A stretch of DNA of 64,000 nucleotides from Sinorhizobium kostiense (GCF_017874595.1 NZ_JAGILA010000006.1:62001-126000), one strand, 5' to 3'; shown: positions 9,387 through 21,288, counted from the stretch's first letter. Translations and numbers: made by a program. Notes: generated by a model not told the origin, from the letters alone.

Positions 9387-9880
9387 CCGGCGCATCCCTT
9401 GAACGCGAAGACGTCGGAACTGTCCGTCTGCGCCTTGCCCTTGCCCCAGGCGGTCGAGGCGCGCAGCGACGGGCCGAAAGCCGGGAGCAGGACCTTCTCG
9501 GCGGCCGGCGCATCCTCGCCCTGAAGCAGGCCGACATTGCCGGCGCCGTCGACGGTATAGATCGGCCCCTGCCAGACAGTGCAGGCGGCAAGCTCGGCAC
9601 CGGTCACGTCACCGGTCGGGCAATCGTGCATGACGATGCCATTCGGGCGTTCCGGTTCGCCGGAGGCCATGACCACCCCGTTAAGCGAGAGGCTGGTGCC
9701 GGTGAGGCTGATCTTGAAATGATTGCTGGTGACAGCCGCTTCCGAGCCGACCGGCTCGAAGTAGAGCTCATAACCGCCGGCCTCGTCCGCATAGACCGCC
9801 TTCGCCTGGCTGCATTCGTCCGCATGTGCCGGACAAGCGAGCGCCAGAGCGAAGAAGAACAAAACTATGCGGCCATCCAT
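9383..9880 (-). CDS. Exported conserved hypothetical protein
   Basis: 165 residues. The N-terminus MDGRIVLFFFALALACPAHA is a clear signal peptide, predicting a mature periplasmic protein of about 145 residues with four cysteines in the mature part (two disulfides possible). No named domain is recognised. The start is an ATG 2 bases after the LysE-family stop, and the end overlaps the SDR start by 4 bases. The three genes between sucB and lpdA therefore form one tight unit. Function unknown. Confidence 0.75.
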   Translation of the reverse strand: MDGRIVLFFFALALACPAHADECSQAKAVYADEAGGYELYFEPVGSEAAVTSNHFKISLTGTSLSLNGVVMASGEPERPNGIVMHDCPTGDVTGAELAACTVWQGPIYTVDGAGNVGLLQGEDAPAAEKVLLPAFGPSLRASTAWGKGKAQTDSSDVFAFKGCAG

Positions 9881-9882
9881 CT

Positions 9883-10524
9883 TCACGCAGCCTTTTCGGT
9901 GGCAAGCTTCAAGCCGAGGGCAATGAAGACGAGGCCGCTCGCCCGATCGATCCACTTGCTCGCGCGGGTGAAGGCCGCCCGCATCCTTGGCGTCGTCATG
10001 AACAGGCTGACGCCGACGAACCATAGGATGAGGGAACTCGCCATGATCATGCCGTAGCCGAACTTGACCGGCATCGGCGTATTCGCACCGACGACCGTCG
10101 AGAAGATCGACAGGAAGAAGAATACGGCCTTGGGGTTCAGAGCATTGGCCGCGAAGCCGAGCCCGAATGCCTTCAACGCCGACTGCCTCCTGGCCGCCCC
10201 GGCAGGGCCTTGCACGTCGACGGCAATCTCTGTCTGGCCGGCCCTGAGCGCCTTGATGCCGATATAGATCAGGTAAGCGACGCCGCACCATTTGACGATG
10301 TTGAAGAGGTAGATCGATTGGGAAATGATCAGCCCCAGGCCGAGAATGGTGTAGGTGACATGGAACATCAGGGCCGCGCCGATGCCGAAGGCGGTGATGA
10401 TTGCCGACCGACGGCCGTGTACCAGCGATTGCCGTATGACCATGGCGAGGTCAGCGCCGGGAGAAACGATGGCGAAGGAGAAGATCGCCATCAGCGATGC
10501 AAGTTCGAACAGGTAATTGCTCAT
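9883..10524 (-). CDS. LysE/RhtB family amino-acid exporter-like membrane protein
   Basis: 213 residues with about six membrane segments. The family signature is visible as FAIVSPGADLAMVIRQSL near the N-terminus and GFAANALNPKAVFFFLSIF in the middle. The family exports amino acids or derivatives across the inner membrane; the substrate is not predictable. It is the first gene after the three-hairpin cluster that follows sucB. ATG 10524 (MSNYLFELASL) was chosen because the upstream extension to 10683 lacks membrane-family features. Confidence 0.88.
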   Translation of the reverse strand: MSNYLFELASLMAIFSFAIVSPGADLAMVIRQSLVHGRRSAIITAFGIGAALMFHVTYTILGLGLIISQSIYLFNIVKWCGVAYLIYIGIKALRAGQTEIAVDVQGPAGAARRQSALKAFGLGFAANALNPKAVFFFLSIFSTVVGANTPMPVKFGYGMIMASSLILWFVGVSLFMTTPRMRAAFTRASKWIDRASGLVFIALGLKLATEKAA

Positions 10525-10622
10525 CTTTTGCGACCGGTGCGTTGAAGACCAGATGATTTGGCGGACGTCGGGATGCACGCATAGCGTGCTCCCATAGCCT
10601 AGCGTCCAGCTCCATGGCTGTC

Positions 10623-10680
10623 GATGCCCCGCACGGGGCATCGGAGGATCGCCTCCGGCAGCGGGGGCTTGCACCCCCGC
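10623..10680. repeat. Three consecutive perfect hairpins between sucB and the LysE gene
   Basis: Three palindromes sit almost back to back. GATGCCCCG/CGGGGCATC (10623-10642) has a 2-base loop. CGGAGG/CCTCCG (10642-10657) has a 4-base loop. GCGGGGG/CCCCCGC (10661-10680) has a 6-base loop. No T-run follows on the minus strand, so this is not a plain terminator. A 3'-end stabiliser or processing site for the suc transcript, or a REP-like repeat, is more likely. Confidence 0.7.
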
Positions 10681-10701
10681 CACTGCTTGAAGGTGGCGAT
10701 C

Positions 10702-11961
10702 TCAGAGATCGAGCACCAGGCGTTCCGGATCTTCGAGGCTCTCCTTGACGCGGACGAGGAAGGTGACTGCTTCCTTACCGTCGACGATGCGATGATCGTA
10801 GGAGAGCGCCAGGTACATCATCGGACGGATGACGACCTGTCCGCCGATCGCGACCGGCCGGTCCTGGATCTTGTGCATGCCGAGGATGCCCGACTGCGGC
10901 GCGTTGAGGATCGGCGAGGACATCAGCGAACCGTAGACGCCGCCATTGGAGATGGTGAAGGTGCCGCCCTGCATGTCGGCCATCGACAGCGCGCCGTCGC
11001 GCGCCGCCTTGCCGAGACGGCCGATTTCCTTCTCGATCTCGGCGATCGACATCTGGTCGGCGTCGCGCACGACCGGCACGACGAGGCCCTTGTCTGTGCC
11101 GACGGCGACGCCTACATGGCAGAAGTTCTTGTAGATGATGTCGGTGCCGTCGATCTCGGCGTTGACAGCCGGCAACTCCTTGAGTGCGTGCGTGACCGCC
11201 TTGGTGAAGAAGCCCATGAAGCCGAGCTTCACGCCGTGCTTCTTCTCGAAGACATCCTTGTATTTCGAGCGCAGGCTCATGACCGCACTCATGTCCACCT
11301 CGTTATAGGTGGTGAGCATCGCCGCGGTGTTCTGCGCATCCTTCAGACGCTTGGCGATCGTCTGACGCAGGCGGGTCATCTTGACCCGCTCTTCGCGCGC
11401 AGCGTCCTCGGCGGGCGCGGGCGCACGGGCTTGGACCTTGGCTGGCTCAGCGGCGGCCGGTGCCGAGATGCCCTTGGCGACGGCGGCGAGCACGTCGCCC
11501 TTCAAAACCTGGCCGCGCTTGCCCGAGCCGTCGATCTGGTCGGCGGAGAGATTGTTCTCGGCGATGAGCTTGGCTGCAGAGGGCGCCGGCTGCCTCGCCG
11601 CCAATGCAGCACCCAACATGTTTCCGACTTCCGCGCTTGCCGGGGCAGCAGCGGCGGGCTCAGGCTTCTTCTCGGCCGGAGCCGCGGCTGGCTCGGGCTT
11701 CTTTTCGGCTGGAGCCGCGGCGGCGCCTTCGGCGATCTGGCCGAGCAGCGCGCCAAGGCCGACGGTCTCGCCCGCCTCAGCGACGATTTCGGAGAGCGTT
11801 CCGGCAGCCGGCGCCGGAACCTCGATCGTCACCTTGTCGGTCTCGAGCTCGAGGATCGGCTCGTCCGCCTTGATCGCATCGCCGACCTTTTTGAACCAGG
11901 TGCCGACGGTAGCTTCGCTGACGGATTCGCCAAGAGTGGGAACGCGGATTTCTGTTGCCAT
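10702..11961 (-). CDS. sucB: 2-oxoglutarate dehydrogenase E2, dihydrolipoamide succinyltransferase
   Basis: 419 residues: one lipoyl domain with the lipoylated Lys43 in ETDKVTIEV, an Ala/Pro/Lys-rich linker, a peripheral-subunit-binding domain ([19 protein letters not shown]), and an acyltransferase domain ending in DHRIVDG (His390, Asp394). It moves the succinyl group from E1 to CoA in the TCA cycle. The linker holds a tandem duplication of [10 protein letters not shown] (residues 84-103). It lies 58 bases after sucA on the same strand. Confidence 0.97.
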   Translation of the reverse strand: MATEIRVPTLGESVSEATVGTWFKKVGDAIKADEPILELETDKVTIEVPAPAAGTLSEIVAEAGETVGLGALLGQIAEGAAAAPAEKKPEPAAAPAEKKPEPAAAAPASAEVGNMLGAALAARQPAPSAAKLIAENNLSADQIDGSGKRGQVLKGDVLAAVAKGISAPAAAEPAKVQARAPAPAEDAAREERVKMTRLRQTIAKRLKDAQNTAAMLTTYNEVDMSAVMSLRSKYKDVFEKKHGVKLGFMGFFTKAVTHALKELPAVNAEIDGTDIIYKNFCHVGVAVGTDKGLVVPVVRDADQMSIAEIEKEIGRLGKAARDGALSMADMQGGTFTISNGGVYGSLMSSPILNAPQSGILGMHKIQDRPVAIGGQVVIRPMMYLALSYDHRIVDGKEAVTFLVRVKESLEDPERLVLDL

Positions 11962-12019
11962 GATTTTGTTCCGTTGATCAGATGTCTGTTTCTGTCGATT
12001 GGCAGACCGTGAGGGGGTA

Positions 12020-15016
12020 TCAGCCCCCCAGCGCGTCCTCGAGGAAGGCGGCAAGCTGCGCCATGTGCTTGGACATCAGGCCCGTGGCAGGCGATGCCGC
12101 GGCCGGGCGACCGGTGTAGCGCACCCGCTGGTACTTGGCGTCGATATGGGCAAGCACCCATTCGAGATAGGGGTCGATGAACGACCATGCGCCCATGTTC
12201 TTCGGCTCTTCCTGGCACCAGACCATCTCCGCGTGCCGGAAGCGGCTGAGCTCGTTGATGAGAGCTTTCGCCGGGAATGGATAGAGCTGCTCGACGCGCA
12301 ACAGGTAGATGTCGTCGCTGCCGCGCCTCTCGCGCTCTTCGAGAAGATCGTAATAGACCTTGCCCGAGCACATCACGACGCGGCGGATCTTCGAATCCTT
12401 CTGCAGCTTGATCGGGCCGTCCTTCATCACCTCGGCATCGTCCCAGAGCAGGCGGTGGAAGGAGCTGTCTCCGGCCATGTCGGAAAGGCTGGAAACCGCG
12501 CGCTTGTGGCGCAGCAGCGACTTCGGCGTCATCAGGATCAGAGGCTTGCGGAAATCGCGTTTCACCTGGCGGCGCAGGATATGGAAATAGTTCGCCGGCG
12601 TCGTCACATTGGCGACCTGCATGTTGTCTTCGGCGCAAAGTTGCAGGTAGCGCTCGAGTCGGGCGGACGAATGCTCCGGTCCCTGCCCCTCATAGCCGTG
12701 CGGCAGCAGGCAGACGAGACCGGACATGCGCAGCCACTTGCGTTCGCCCGACGAAATGAACTGGTCAAAAACCACCTGGGCGCCATTGGCGAAGTCGCCG
12801 AACTGGGCTTCCCACAGCGTCAGTGCGTTCGGACGAGCGAGCGAATAGCCGTACTCGAAGCCGAGCACCGCCTCTTCCGAGAGCATCGAGTTGATGACTT
12901 CGTAGCGCGCCTGCGTCGGCGACAGGTTGGCGAGCGGGATGTAGCGCTCTTCGGACTCCTGGTCGTAGAGGACCGAATGGCGCTGCGAGAAGGTGCCGCG
13001 TTCGCAGTCCTGACCCGACAAACGGATCTTCGTGCCCTCGGTCACGAGTGTGCCGAAGGCCAGTGCTTCCGCCATGGCCCAGTCGATACCCTCTCCGGAC
13101 TGGATCATGTTGGCGCGGTTTTCCATGAAACGCTGGATGGTGCGATGCGCGTGGAAACCAGCCGGGATCTCGGAAATCTTGCGGCCGATCTCCTTCAGCT
13201 GCTTCATCGGCACCGAGGTCTTGCCGCGGCGCTGCTCATCCTGGTTGTCGGCGGTGCGCAGACCCGACCAGACGCCGTCGAGCCAGTCGGCCTTGTTCGG
13301 CTTGTAGGACTGGCCTATCTCGAATTCCTGCTCGAGATGAGCGCGCCAGTCGGCCTTCATCTTCTCGACTTCGCCTTCGGTGATCAGGCCTTCGGCGATC
13401 AGGCGCGCGGAATAGAGCTGGACCACCGTCTTGTGCGCGCGGATCGCGCGGTACATTTTCGGCTGCGTGAATGCCGGCTCGTCGCCCTCGTTATGGCCGA
13501 AGCGACGATAGCAGAACATGTCGATGACGACCGGCTTGTGGAACTTCATCCGGAACTCGGTCGCGACCTTGGCGGCGTAGACGACGGCTTCCGGATCGTC
13601 GCCGTTCACGTGGAAGATCGGCGCCTCGATCATCTTGGCGACGTCCGACGGATAGGGCGAAGAGCGCGAGAAGGCTGGGTTGGTGGTGAAGCCGATCTGG
13701 TTGTTGATGATGAAATGCACGGTGCCGGCAACGCGATGGCCGCGCAGGCCGGAAAGGCCGAGGATTTCGGCAACGACGCCCTGCCCTGCGAAGGCGGCAT
13801 CGCCATGCAGCAGCAACGGCATGACCTTGACGCGCTCGCGCAGCGGGATGATGTCGCCTTCGAAGACGGTGGCGATCTGGTCCTGCTTGGCACGCGCCTT
13901 GCCCATGACCACCGGGTTGACGATTTCGAGATGCGACGGGTTAGCCGTGAGCGACAGGTGCACCTTGTTACCGTCGAATTCCCGGTCGGACGAGGCACCG
14001 AGATGGTACTTCACGTCGCCCGAACCTTCGACGTCATCGGGCGCATAGGAACCGCCCTTGAACTCGTGAAAAATGGCCCGGTGCGGCTTGGCCATGACCT
14101 GGGAGAGAACGTTCAGGCGGCCGCGATGCGCCATGCCGAGAACGATTTCCTTGAGGCCGAGCTGGCCGCCGCGCTTGATGATCTGCTCGAGGGCCGGGAT
14201 CAGCGATTCACCACCGTCGACGCCGAAGCGCTTCGTGCCCTTGTACTTGACGTCGATGAACTGTTCGAAGCCCTCGGCCTCGATGAGCTTCTGCAGGATC
14301 GCGCGCTTGCCCGCCGGGGTGAATTCGACGCCCTTGTCCGGCCCTTCGATGCGCTCTTGGATCCAGGCCTTCTCTTCCGGGTTGGACATGTGCATGAACT
14401 CGACGCCCATCGTCGAGCAATAGGTCCGTTCGAGAATTTCGACCATCTCGCGCACGGTCGCATATTCGAGGCCGAGCACGTTGTCGATGAAGATCTTGCG
14501 GTCGTAATCCTTCTCCTCGAAGCCGTAAGTCTTCGGCGAGAGCTCGTCGTAGTCCTCGACCGGATCGGCGAGGCCCAGCGGGTCGAGCTTCGCATGCAGG
14601 TGGCCGCGCATGCGGTAGGCGCGGATCATCATGATGGCCCGGACGGAATCGCGGGTCGACTGATGGACCTCGGCCTCGCTCACCGGAACGCCGGCAAGGG
14701 CGGCGGCTTCCTCGACTTTCGCCTTGACCTTTTTCTCGACGATCTTCTCGACCGTGCCCCAGTCGCCGTCGAGCGCCGAGACGAGTTCACCATTGGCGGC
14801 GATCGGCCAATTGCTCTTCTTCCAGGAGGCGCCCTTTGCCGCCTTCACCACATCTTCGGGCCGATCGGCAAGCGTCTTGAAGAAGGCCTGCCATTCGGCG
14901 GAAACGGCAGACGGATCCGATTCGTAGCGTGCGTAGAGCTGCTCGATATAGGCGGCATTGGCGCCGTCCAGAAACGAAGTGAGCTGAAATTGCTCGTTGG
15001 CCTCTTGCCTTGTCAT
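12020..15016 (-). CDS. sucA: 2-oxoglutarate dehydrogenase E1 component
   Basis: 998 residues beginning [26 protein letters not shown], the usual N-terminus that contacts E2. The thiamine-diphosphate region is seen as [14 protein letters not shown] and NNQIGFTT, and [11 protein letters not shown] is conserved. It decarboxylates 2-oxoglutarate. I chose ATG 15016 rather than the upstream ATG at 15088 because the N-terminal motif starts there and the length is standard. It is followed by sucB. Confidence 0.97.
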   Translation of the reverse strand: MTRQEANEQFQLTSFLDGANAAYIEQLYARYESDPSAVSAEWQAFFKTLADRPEDVVKAAKGASWKKSNWPIAANGELVSALDGDWGTVEKIVEKKVKAKVEEAAALAGVPVSEAEVHQSTRDSVRAIMMIRAYRMRGHLHAKLDPLGLADPVEDYDELSPKTYGFEEKDYDRKIFIDNVLGLEYATVREMVEILERTYCSTMGVEFMHMSNPEEKAWIQERIEGPDKGVEFTPAGKRAILQKLIEAEGFEQFIDVKYKGTKRFGVDGGESLIPALEQIIKRGGQLGLKEIVLGMAHRGRLNVLSQVMAKPHRAIFHEFKGGSYAPDDVEGSGDVKYHLGASSDREFDGNKVHLSLTANPSHLEIVNPVVMGKARAKQDQIATVFEGDIIPLRERVKVMPLLLHGDAAFAGQGVVAEILGLSGLRGHRVAGTVHFIINNQIGFTTNPAFSRSSPYPSDVAKMIEAPIFHVNGDDPEAVVYAAKVATEFRMKFHKPVVIDMFCYRRFGHNEGDEPAFTQPKMYRAIRAHKTVVQLYSARLIAEGLITEGEVEKMKADWRAHLEQEFEIGQSYKPNKADWLDGVWSGLRTADNQDEQRRGKTSVPMKQLKEIGRKISEIPAGFHAHRTIQRFMENRANMIQSGEGIDWAMAEALAFGTLVTEGTKIRLSGQDCERGTFSQRHSVLYDQESEERYIPLANLSPTQARYEVINSMLSEEAVLGFEYGYSLARPNALTLWEAQFGDFANGAQVVFDQFISSGERKWLRMSGLVCLLPHGYEGQGPEHSSARLERYLQLCAEDNMQVANVTTPANYFHILRRQVKRDFRKPLILMTPKSLLRHKRAVSSLSDMAGDSSFHRLLWDDAEVMKDGPIKLQKDSKIRRVVMCSGKVYYDLLEERERRGSDDIYLLRVEQLYPFPAKALINELSRFRHAEMVWCQEEPKNMGAWSFIDPYLEWVLAHIDAKYQRVRYTGRPAAASPATGLMSKHMAQLAAFLEDALGG

Positions 15017-15268
15017 GGTCTCTCGCGGACTTGGGTCCGCCTCCTGACTTGAAGTTTGGGATGCCGGATTGTCCCGGCCGTTCATCATGCCTCGTGCCGG
15101 AGTCGGGATGATCGGACGATCAGGAGACGTCCCGACCCTGGCTTATGTGGGCCGGAGCGGAGCGTCGGACGCGAATGTCGCCTCAGCACCCGCTCCGATG
15201 CATTCATCTTTGCATCGTTCAAGGTCCCGATGGGCGGCTTCAAATGCCGCCCAATCGGATCGTGTTCG
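15017..15268. other. sucD-sucA intergenic region with two hairpins
   Basis: No gene is seen. Two inverted repeats occur: TGGGCGGC/GCCGCCCA (15231-15253, 7-base loop) and GATGCA/TGCATC (15197-15216). Neither is followed by a T-run on the minus strand. They may tune the ratio between the succinyl-CoA synthetase and dehydrogenase parts of the transcript, or hide a second promoter for sucAB. Confidence 0.5.
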
Positions 15269-16171
15269 TCAGCCCTTCAACACTTCGACCAGCGTCTTGC
15301 CGAGACGTGCCGGCGACGGCGAGACACGGATGCCTGCCGATTCCATCGCCGCGATCTTGTCTTCCGCGCCGCCTTTGCCGCCGGAGATCACGGCGCCGGC
15401 ATGGCCCATGGTACGGCCGGGAGGAGCCGTACGGCCGGCGATGAAGCCGACCATCGGCTTCTTGCGGCCGCGCTTGGCCTCGTCTTTCAGGAACTGCGCC
15501 GCGTCCTCCTCGGCCGAGCCGCCGATCTCGCCGATCATGATGATCGACTTCGTCTCGTCGTCGGCGAGGAACATCTCGAGCACGTCGATGAATTCGGTGC
15601 CCTTGACCGGGTCGCCGCCGATGCCGACGGCGGTCGTCTGGCCGAGGCCCTCGTTCGTCGTCTGGAACACCGCCTCATAGGTGAGCGTGCCGGAGCGCGA
15701 AAGCACGCCGACCGAACCCTTGCGGAAGATGTTGCCGGGCATGATGCCGATCTTGCACTCGTCAGGGGTGAGGACCCCAGGGCAGTTGGGGCCAATGAGG
15801 CGCGAGGACGACTTTTCGAGCCGCGCCTTGACCTTGACCATGTCGGCAACGGGAATGCCCTCGGTGATGCAGACGATCAGCGGGATTTCCGCATCGATCG
15901 CCTCGATGATCGCCGCGGCAGCGCCTGCCGGCGGGACATAGATGACCGATGCATTGGCGCCGGTGGCTTCGCGGCCTTCGGCAACCGTCGCGAAGATCGG
16001 GAGCTGTTCGCCCTTGGAGCCGGTCCAGGTCTCGCCGCCCTTCTTCGGGTGGATGCCGCCGACCATCTTGGTGCCATTGTAGGCGAGCGCCTGTTCGGTG
16101 TGGAAGGTGCCGGTCTTCCCGGTCAGGCCCTGGACGAGAACCTTGGTGTCTTTGTTGATCAGGATGGACAT
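15269..16171 (-). CDS. sucD: Succinyl-CoA synthetase alpha subunit
   Basis: 300 residues. The CoA-binding N-terminus is [14 protein letters not shown], and the phosphorylated catalytic histidine is His257 in [13 protein letters not shown]. With SucC it makes ATP or GTP from succinyl-CoA. Its ATG is preceded by GAGG, and only 6 bases separate it from sucC, so the two subunits are translated from one message. Confidence 0.97.
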   Translation of the reverse strand: MSILINKDTKVLVQGLTGKTGTFHTEQALAYNGTKMVGGIHPKKGGETWTGSKGEQLPIFATVAEGREATGANASVIYVPPAGAAAAIIEAIDAEIPLIVCITEGIPVADMVKVKARLEKSSSRLIGPNCPGVLTPDECKIGIMPGNIFRKGSVGVLSRSGTLTYEAVFQTTNEGLGQTTAVGIGGDPVKGTEFIDVLEMFLADDETKSIIMIGEIGGSAEEDAAQFLKDEAKRGRKKPMVGFIAGRTAPPGRTMGHAGAVISGGKGGAEDKIAAMESAGIRVSPSPARLGKTLVEVLKG

Positions 16172-16177
16172 GAAACC

Positions 16178-17374
16178 TCAGGCTCCCTTCACGGCTGCAA
16201 CGATCTTCTGGGCGGCGTCGTCCAGATCATCGGCGGAGATGACGTTGAGGCCCGATTCATTGATGATCTTCTTGCCGAGCTCGACATTGGTGCCTTCGAG
16301 GCGCACGACCAGCGGCACTGTCAGGCCGACTTCCTTGACCGCAGCCAGCACGCCCTCGGCAATGACATCGCACTTCATGATGCCGCCGAAGATATTGACC
16401 AGGATGCCCTTAACCGCGGGATCGGCCGTGATGATCTTGAAGGCGTGCGTCACTTTCTCCTTGGAAGCGCCGCCGCCGACATCGAGGAAGTTCGCGGGCT
16501 CGGCCCCATAGAGCTTGATGATGTCCATAGTCGCCATGGCGAGGCCGGCGCCGTTGACCATGCAGCCGATATTGCCGTCGAGCGCCACATAGGCGAGGTC
16601 GTATTTGGAAGCCTCGATTTCCTTCTCGTCCTCTTCCGTCTTGTCGCGGAGCGCCACGACGTCCTCATGGCGAAAGAGGGCATTGCCGTCGAAGGAGACC
16701 TTGGCGTCGAGCACGCGCAGGCGCCCGTTCTTCATGACGATCAGCGGATTGACCTCGAGCAGGCTCATGTCCTTCTCGACGAAGGCCTTATAGAGGATCG
16801 GGAAGAGCTTTTCGGCGTCGGCGCGGGCTTCGCCTTCGAGCTTCAGCGCCTCGGCAAGCGTCTTCAGGTTCTCGGCCGTGACACCCGTCTCCGGATTGAT
16901 CGCCACGGTGACGATCTTTTCCGGCGTGTGCTCGGCAACCGCTTCGATGTCCATGCCGCCTTCGGTCGAGACGACGAAGGCGACGCGGCCGACGGAGCGG
17001 TCGACGAGGATCGAGAGATAGAGCTCGCGCTCGATGTCGGCACCGTCCTCGATATAGAGGCGGTTGACCTGCTTGCCGGCCGGGCCGGTCTGCTTCGTCA
17101 CCAGCGTGTTTCCAAGCATCTCCTTGGCATTGGCGACGACCTCTTCGACCGACTTCGCCAGGCGCACGCCGCCCTTGGCGTCGGGTCCGAGTTCCTTGAA
17201 CTTGCCCTTGCCGCGGCCACCGGCATGGATCTGGCTCTTCACGACGTAGAGCGGTCCCGGCAGCTTGCTCGCGGCCGCTTGCGCCTCGTCCGCGGAGAAG
17301 ATCGCGACACCTTCGGCGACCGGCGCGCCATAGCTCTTCAAGAGAGCCTTGGCCTGGTATTCATGAATGTTCAT
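16178..17374 (-). CDS. sucC: Succinyl-CoA synthetase (ADP-forming) beta subunit
   Basis: 398 residues starting [16 protein letters not shown], with the ATP-grasp fold marked by [17 protein letters not shown] and the CoA-ligase part with [10 protein letters not shown]. It supplies the nucleotide site of the SucCD heterotetramer. AGGAAAG precedes the ATG. It is 33 bases after mdh and 6 before sucD. Confidence 0.97.
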   Translation of the reverse strand: MNIHEYQAKALLKSYGAPVAEGVAIFSADEAQAAASKLPGPLYVVKSQIHAGGRGKGKFKELGPDAKGGVRLAKSVEEVVANAKEMLGNTLVTKQTGPAGKQVNRLYIEDGADIERELYLSILVDRSVGRVAFVVSTEGGMDIEAVAEHTPEKIVTVAINPETGVTAENLKTLAEALKLEGEARADAEKLFPILYKAFVEKDMSLLEVNPLIVMKNGRLRVLDAKVSFDGNALFRHEDVVALRDKTEEDEKEIEASKYDLAYVALDGNIGCMVNGAGLAMATMDIIKLYGAEPANFLDVGGGASKEKVTHAFKIITADPAVKGILVNIFGGIMKCDVIAEGVLAAVKEVGLTVPLVVRLEGTNVELGKKIINESGLNVISADDLDDAAQKIVAAVKGA

Positions 17375-17407
17375 GGGTTCTTTCCTGTCTGATAGGCCGA
17401 ACGGCGG

Positions 17408-18442
<1,035 letters not shown>

Positions 18443-18515
18443 TTAAACGGCAAATGGTGAAATATCAATCGATACTTTTGAGTGGAGCAAATTCAATCGG
18501 TTAAACCATAAAGTT

Positions 18516-18531
18516 CTTACGTAAACGTAAG
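18516..18531. promoter_or_regulatory. 16-bp palindromic operator candidate upstream of mdh-suc
   Basis: CTTACGT-AA-ACGTAAG is a perfect 7-bp inverted repeat around two bases. It is about 146 bases upstream of the mdh start, in AT-richer sequence. The pattern resembles sites of MerR-family regulators of the LiuR type (TTACGTAAACGTAA-like). That link is from memory and only suggestive. Confidence 0.5.
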
Positions 18532-18550
18532 GCTTGTCGCCACTATTCTG

Positions 18551-19705
18551 TCACCGGACGGTAAGGCTTCCCGGATGTTGCGCAGCATAATCCGCGCTCT
18601 GCATGTCGATAAGGCGGGAGACGGTCCGGTCGAACTCGAAGCCCTCCGTACCCCTTTTGGCGGTCAGGAGGTGCTGCGGTTCGGCGACGGCCGAGGCGAA
18701 GAGACGGGCGCCCTGGTCATAAAGCGCGTCGACGAGAATGATGAACCGCTTCGTCTCGTTGCGAATATGCGGCCCGAGATGCGGAACGTGGTCGAGGAAG
18801 ATCGTATTGTACCGCGAGAGGATCGCGAGGTAATCGGCTGCACCGAGCGGCTCTGCGCAGAGGTCGGCGAAGGTGAAGCGGGCGCTGGTCCCCGCGGCTG
18901 CCGGCACATGGATCTTCCGGCCCTTGCGGCCGATTTCGGCTGAAGCGACCGGCGCGCCGCCGGTCTCGACATACCAGGCCCGGTCCATGGCCGCCTCCGT
19001 TTCCGGTCCGAGCGGCGCCAGCCAGACCGGATGCCCGTCCGTCTTGTTGAGGCGGTAATCCGTTTCCGTATCGAGGGAGATGATCTCGGCATTCGCCTTC
19101 AGAAGGTCGATGAAGGGAAGAAAGAGGCCGCGATTGAGGCCGTCGCGATAAAGATCGTCGGGCTCCACGTTGGAGGTCGCAACGAGCACGCAACCCTTGG
19201 CGAAGAGCTCGCCGAACAGGCGGGCGAGGATCATGGCGTCGGCAATATCGGTGACAGAAAATTCGTCGAAGCACAGAAGCCGCGCCTCTCCGAAGAGCTC
19301 GGAGGCAACCGGGGGGATAGGATCCGCCTGCTTCGTCTCGCCGTTCTTGAGCTTCTGACGGTGCCTATAGATGCGCTCGTGCACATCCGCCATGAATTCA
19401 TGGAAATGGGCGCGGCGCTTGCGCGCAATCGGCACCGCGTCGAAGAACATGTCCATCAGCATGGTCTTGCCGCGGCCCACACCTCCGTGGATGTAGAGCC
19501 CCTTGACCGGCGGGTGGTCTTTCTTGCGCGCCGCAAAAAGCCAGCCGAGGGCATTGGCCTTGCGCGACGGGCGGCTGGCGAGCAACTCCGCCGTCAGATG
19601 GTCCAGGCGCCTTGCGATCGCGCTCTGGGCGGAATCGCGCTGGCGCTGGCCGGCCGCTACGAGTGTTTCAAGCTTGTGAAGAATGCTGTCGTCAGGATTG
19701 AGCAC
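18551..19705 (-). CDS. zapE: Cell division protein ZapE (AFG1-like ATPase)
   Basis: 384 residues. Walker A is HGGVGRGKT (73-81), Walker B LLCFDEFSVTDIADA near 142-156, and VATSNVEPDDLYRDGL follows, all typical of the AFG1/ZapE P-loop family. In bacteria ZapE acts at the Z-ring during constriction; the eukaryotic homologue is mitochondrial. The start is a GTG (19705); no in-frame ATG fits. It is transcribed toward mdh with about 180 bases between them. Confidence 0.9.
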   Translation of the reverse strand: MLNPDDSILHKLETLVAAGQRQRDSAQSAIARRLDHLTAELLASRPSRKANALGWLFAARKKDHPPVKGLYIHGGVGRGKTMLMDMFFDAVPIARKRRAHFHEFMADVHERIYRHRQKLKNGETKQADPIPPVASELFGEARLLCFDEFSVTDIADAMILARLFGELFAKGCVLVATSNVEPDDLYRDGLNRGLFLPFIDLLKANAEIISLDTETDYRLNKTDGHPVWLAPLGPETEAAMDRAWYVETGGAPVASAEIGRKGRKIHVPAAAGTSARFTFADLCAEPLGAADYLAILSRYNTIFLDHVPHLGPHIRNETKRFIILVDALYDQGARLFASAVAEPQHLLTAKRGTEGFEFDRTVSRLIDMQSADYAAQHPGSLTVR

Positions 19706-19733
19706 GGTGCATCCATGAGGCAGGAGCCGTTAG

Positions 19734-19826
19734 TTGCAGCATACACGTCTCCTCGAACGCAGAAAGACCGCTGCAACAGTTTGAGCCGCTGCATGGTCTA
19801 TCGGCTCCGGTCGAAGGCACCATGCG
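19734..19826. repeat. Degenerate RIME1-like intergenic palindrome
   Basis: The layout matches the two clear RIME1 copies elsewhere in the window. TTGCAG/CTGCAA forms the first arm pair, then a TTTGA spacer, then CTGCATGGT with ACCATGCG closing a second hairpin. The inner CCTTAAATCG palindrome is lost. It lies between zapE and the lipoprotein gene. Confidence 0.5.
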
Positions 19827-19902
19827 AAGAGGCGAGATGCTGCTGCGGCCACTCCGGCTGCAGACCGCTTTCGACGGCCTGCACGAGGCGGCCGCGATCG
19901 TC

Positions 19903-20436
19903 TTAGCGGCTGAGGCTGACCGGCTGACCGCCATTGGTCGAACCGTCGAAGCGCGTATCGGCGGTCTTGTAGAGGCGCGCGATCGCACTGCCGTTCCGGT
20001 CCTTGAGCACGACCTGCTTGCCAGACACTTCCCAGGACCCCATCGTCGTCAACTCCCCAGCGCAGCCGCGCGTGCCGCCACGGGAGCCACTGCCAAGGTT
20101 GGTCAGCGTCAGGAACATGTCGCAGGAACTGCCAGCGCTCGAGACCCGCCAGCTTCCGACCATCGATTCCTTCGTCACGTCGAGTGCGTTGGTCGCTGCC
20201 GCGACGTCCGTACCGCCCGGTGCGCCGGCCGCAGCGCCGCTGGGCGCCGCGGGGAACTGCGCGGTACTCGTCGATGGATCGGGCAGCTGGCTCGATGAGA
20301 CCGACGGCACCGGCTGCGCTTGCAGGGGAGCGGGAGCGGGAGAAATGTCCTGAGAGCCGAAGCCACCAAAGGATCTCTGGCATCCGGCCAGCGCGAGCAC
20401 AATAACTAGCCCCGCCGCCGCATGAAAAACCCGCAT
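19903..20436 (-). CDS. omp19: Omp19-like outer-membrane lipoprotein, protease-inhibitor (Inh/AprI) family
   Basis: 177 residues beginning [19 protein letters not shown], a lipoprotein signal peptide with the lipobox ending at Cys19. A Ser/Pro/Ala-rich linker to about residue 85 leads into a small beta-barrel-like domain ([20 protein letters not shown] ... [12 protein letters not shown]) with two cysteines. Length and layout match Brucella Omp19, a surface lipoprotein reported to inhibit proteases. The role here is inferred from that family. An upstream ATG (MSVNNIGG) 11 residues earlier is possible. Confidence 0.8.
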   Translation of the reverse strand: MRVFHAAAGLVIVLALAGCQRSFGGFGSQDISPAPAPLQAQPVPSVSSSQLPDPSTSTAQFPAAPSGAAAGAPGGTDVAAATNALDVTKESMVGSWRVSSAGSSCDMFLTLTNLGSGSRGGTRGCAGELTTMGSWEVSGKQVVLKDRNGSAIARLYKTADTRFDGSTNGGQPVSLSR

Positions 20437-20572
20437 ATCCTCACCCCCGATATTGTTCACGCTCATGATGCAACGCGATAATAAAGGCCGAATTACAGCA
20501 AATCCACCTGTCAAATCAAGGCGACGCATTTCTGCCGAGGCTGTTGCACGGGGGAAACGCTCCCAAGCTGGG

Positions 20573-21169
20573 TCAATGTTCGACGCCGACATAGGCGCGC
20601 TCGCCCCAGAGTGCTTCGACCGTTCTGTTTCGACCGCAGCTGCTGCGGCGATACCAGTATCGCAGCGGATTTCGCGCCGCGAAGTCCTGATGATGATCTT
20701 CGGCCGGCCAGAACTTTGCACCTCCCTCCACGGACGTGACGATCGGCCGGCCGAGTTCCGCCTCGGCCTTGATCTTCTCGGCCTTCGCATCCATTGCTTG
20801 GGCATCGTTCAGCGGGTAGATTGCCGTCGTATAGGCAAAGCCGCGATCGCAGAACTGCCCTCCGGCATCCGTCGGGTCGGTAGCGCGGAGCAGGATGTTG
20901 ACGAGCTCGGCATAGGAGACCCTGGCGGGATCGAATTTGATGCGAACCACTTCGCGATGTCCGCCCCCCGCAAAGGTCTTGTAGGTCGGGTTCGTGCTTC
21001 TACCGCCGGCATAGCCGGAGATCGTCTCGAGAACGCCCGGCACCGCATCGAAATCGGACTCCACGCACCAGAAGCAGCCGCCGGCGAATACCGCATATTG
21101 CGGCTCGGCCGCCCGCGCCGGCATGTGCAGCAGAGATAAAGCGGCCAAGCCGACAAGCGGGCGAAGCAT
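20573..21169 (-). CDS. msrA: Peptide-methionine (S)-S-oxide reductase MsrA, exported form
   Basis: 198 residues. A short signal peptide ([20 protein letters not shown]) precedes the MsrA domain with the catalytic [13 protein letters not shown] and HHQDF motifs. It repairs oxidised methionine. The signal peptide puts it in the periplasm, unlike the cytoplasmic MsrA. GGAGA precedes the ATG at 21169. A C-terminal cysteine (RRSSCGRNR) could serve as the resolving residue. Confidence 0.92.
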   Translation of the reverse strand: MLRPLVGLAALSLLHMPARAAEPQYAVFAGGCFWCVESDFDAVPGVLETISGYAGGRSTNPTYKTFAGGGHREVVRIKFDPARVSYAELVNILLRATDPTDAGGQFCDRGFAYTTAIYPLNDAQAMDAKAEKIKAEAELGRPIVTSVEGGAKFWPAEDHHQDFAARNPLRYWYRRSSCGRNRTVEALWGERAYVGVEH

Positions 21170-21258
21170 TGGCGATCTCCTCCGCGTAATACCTATGCGT
21201 CTCGCCGCGGCTTTCAAAATCACATAGCAACACGTCGATATGAGAGCCGTGATAACGC

Positions 21259-21288
21259 AAAACGGCGGGCCACTGCAGGTGGCCCGCC
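21259..21288 (-). terminator. Rho-independent terminator of sdhCDAB
   Basis: A 10-bp perfect stem (GGCGGGCCAC with GTGGCCCGCC) around a 5-base loop is followed on the minus strand by GTTTTG. It lies about 35 bases after the sdhB stop. Confidence 0.8.

Noticed and set aside
11999..15052. A 1017-codon open frame on the plus strand
   Set aside because: It is antisense to sucA and arises from GC-rich third positions. The minus-strand frame encodes a complete E1 enzyme.
15056..17392. A 778-codon plus-strand open frame over sucD and sucC
   Set aside because: It is a composition shadow of two well-identified genes on the other strand.
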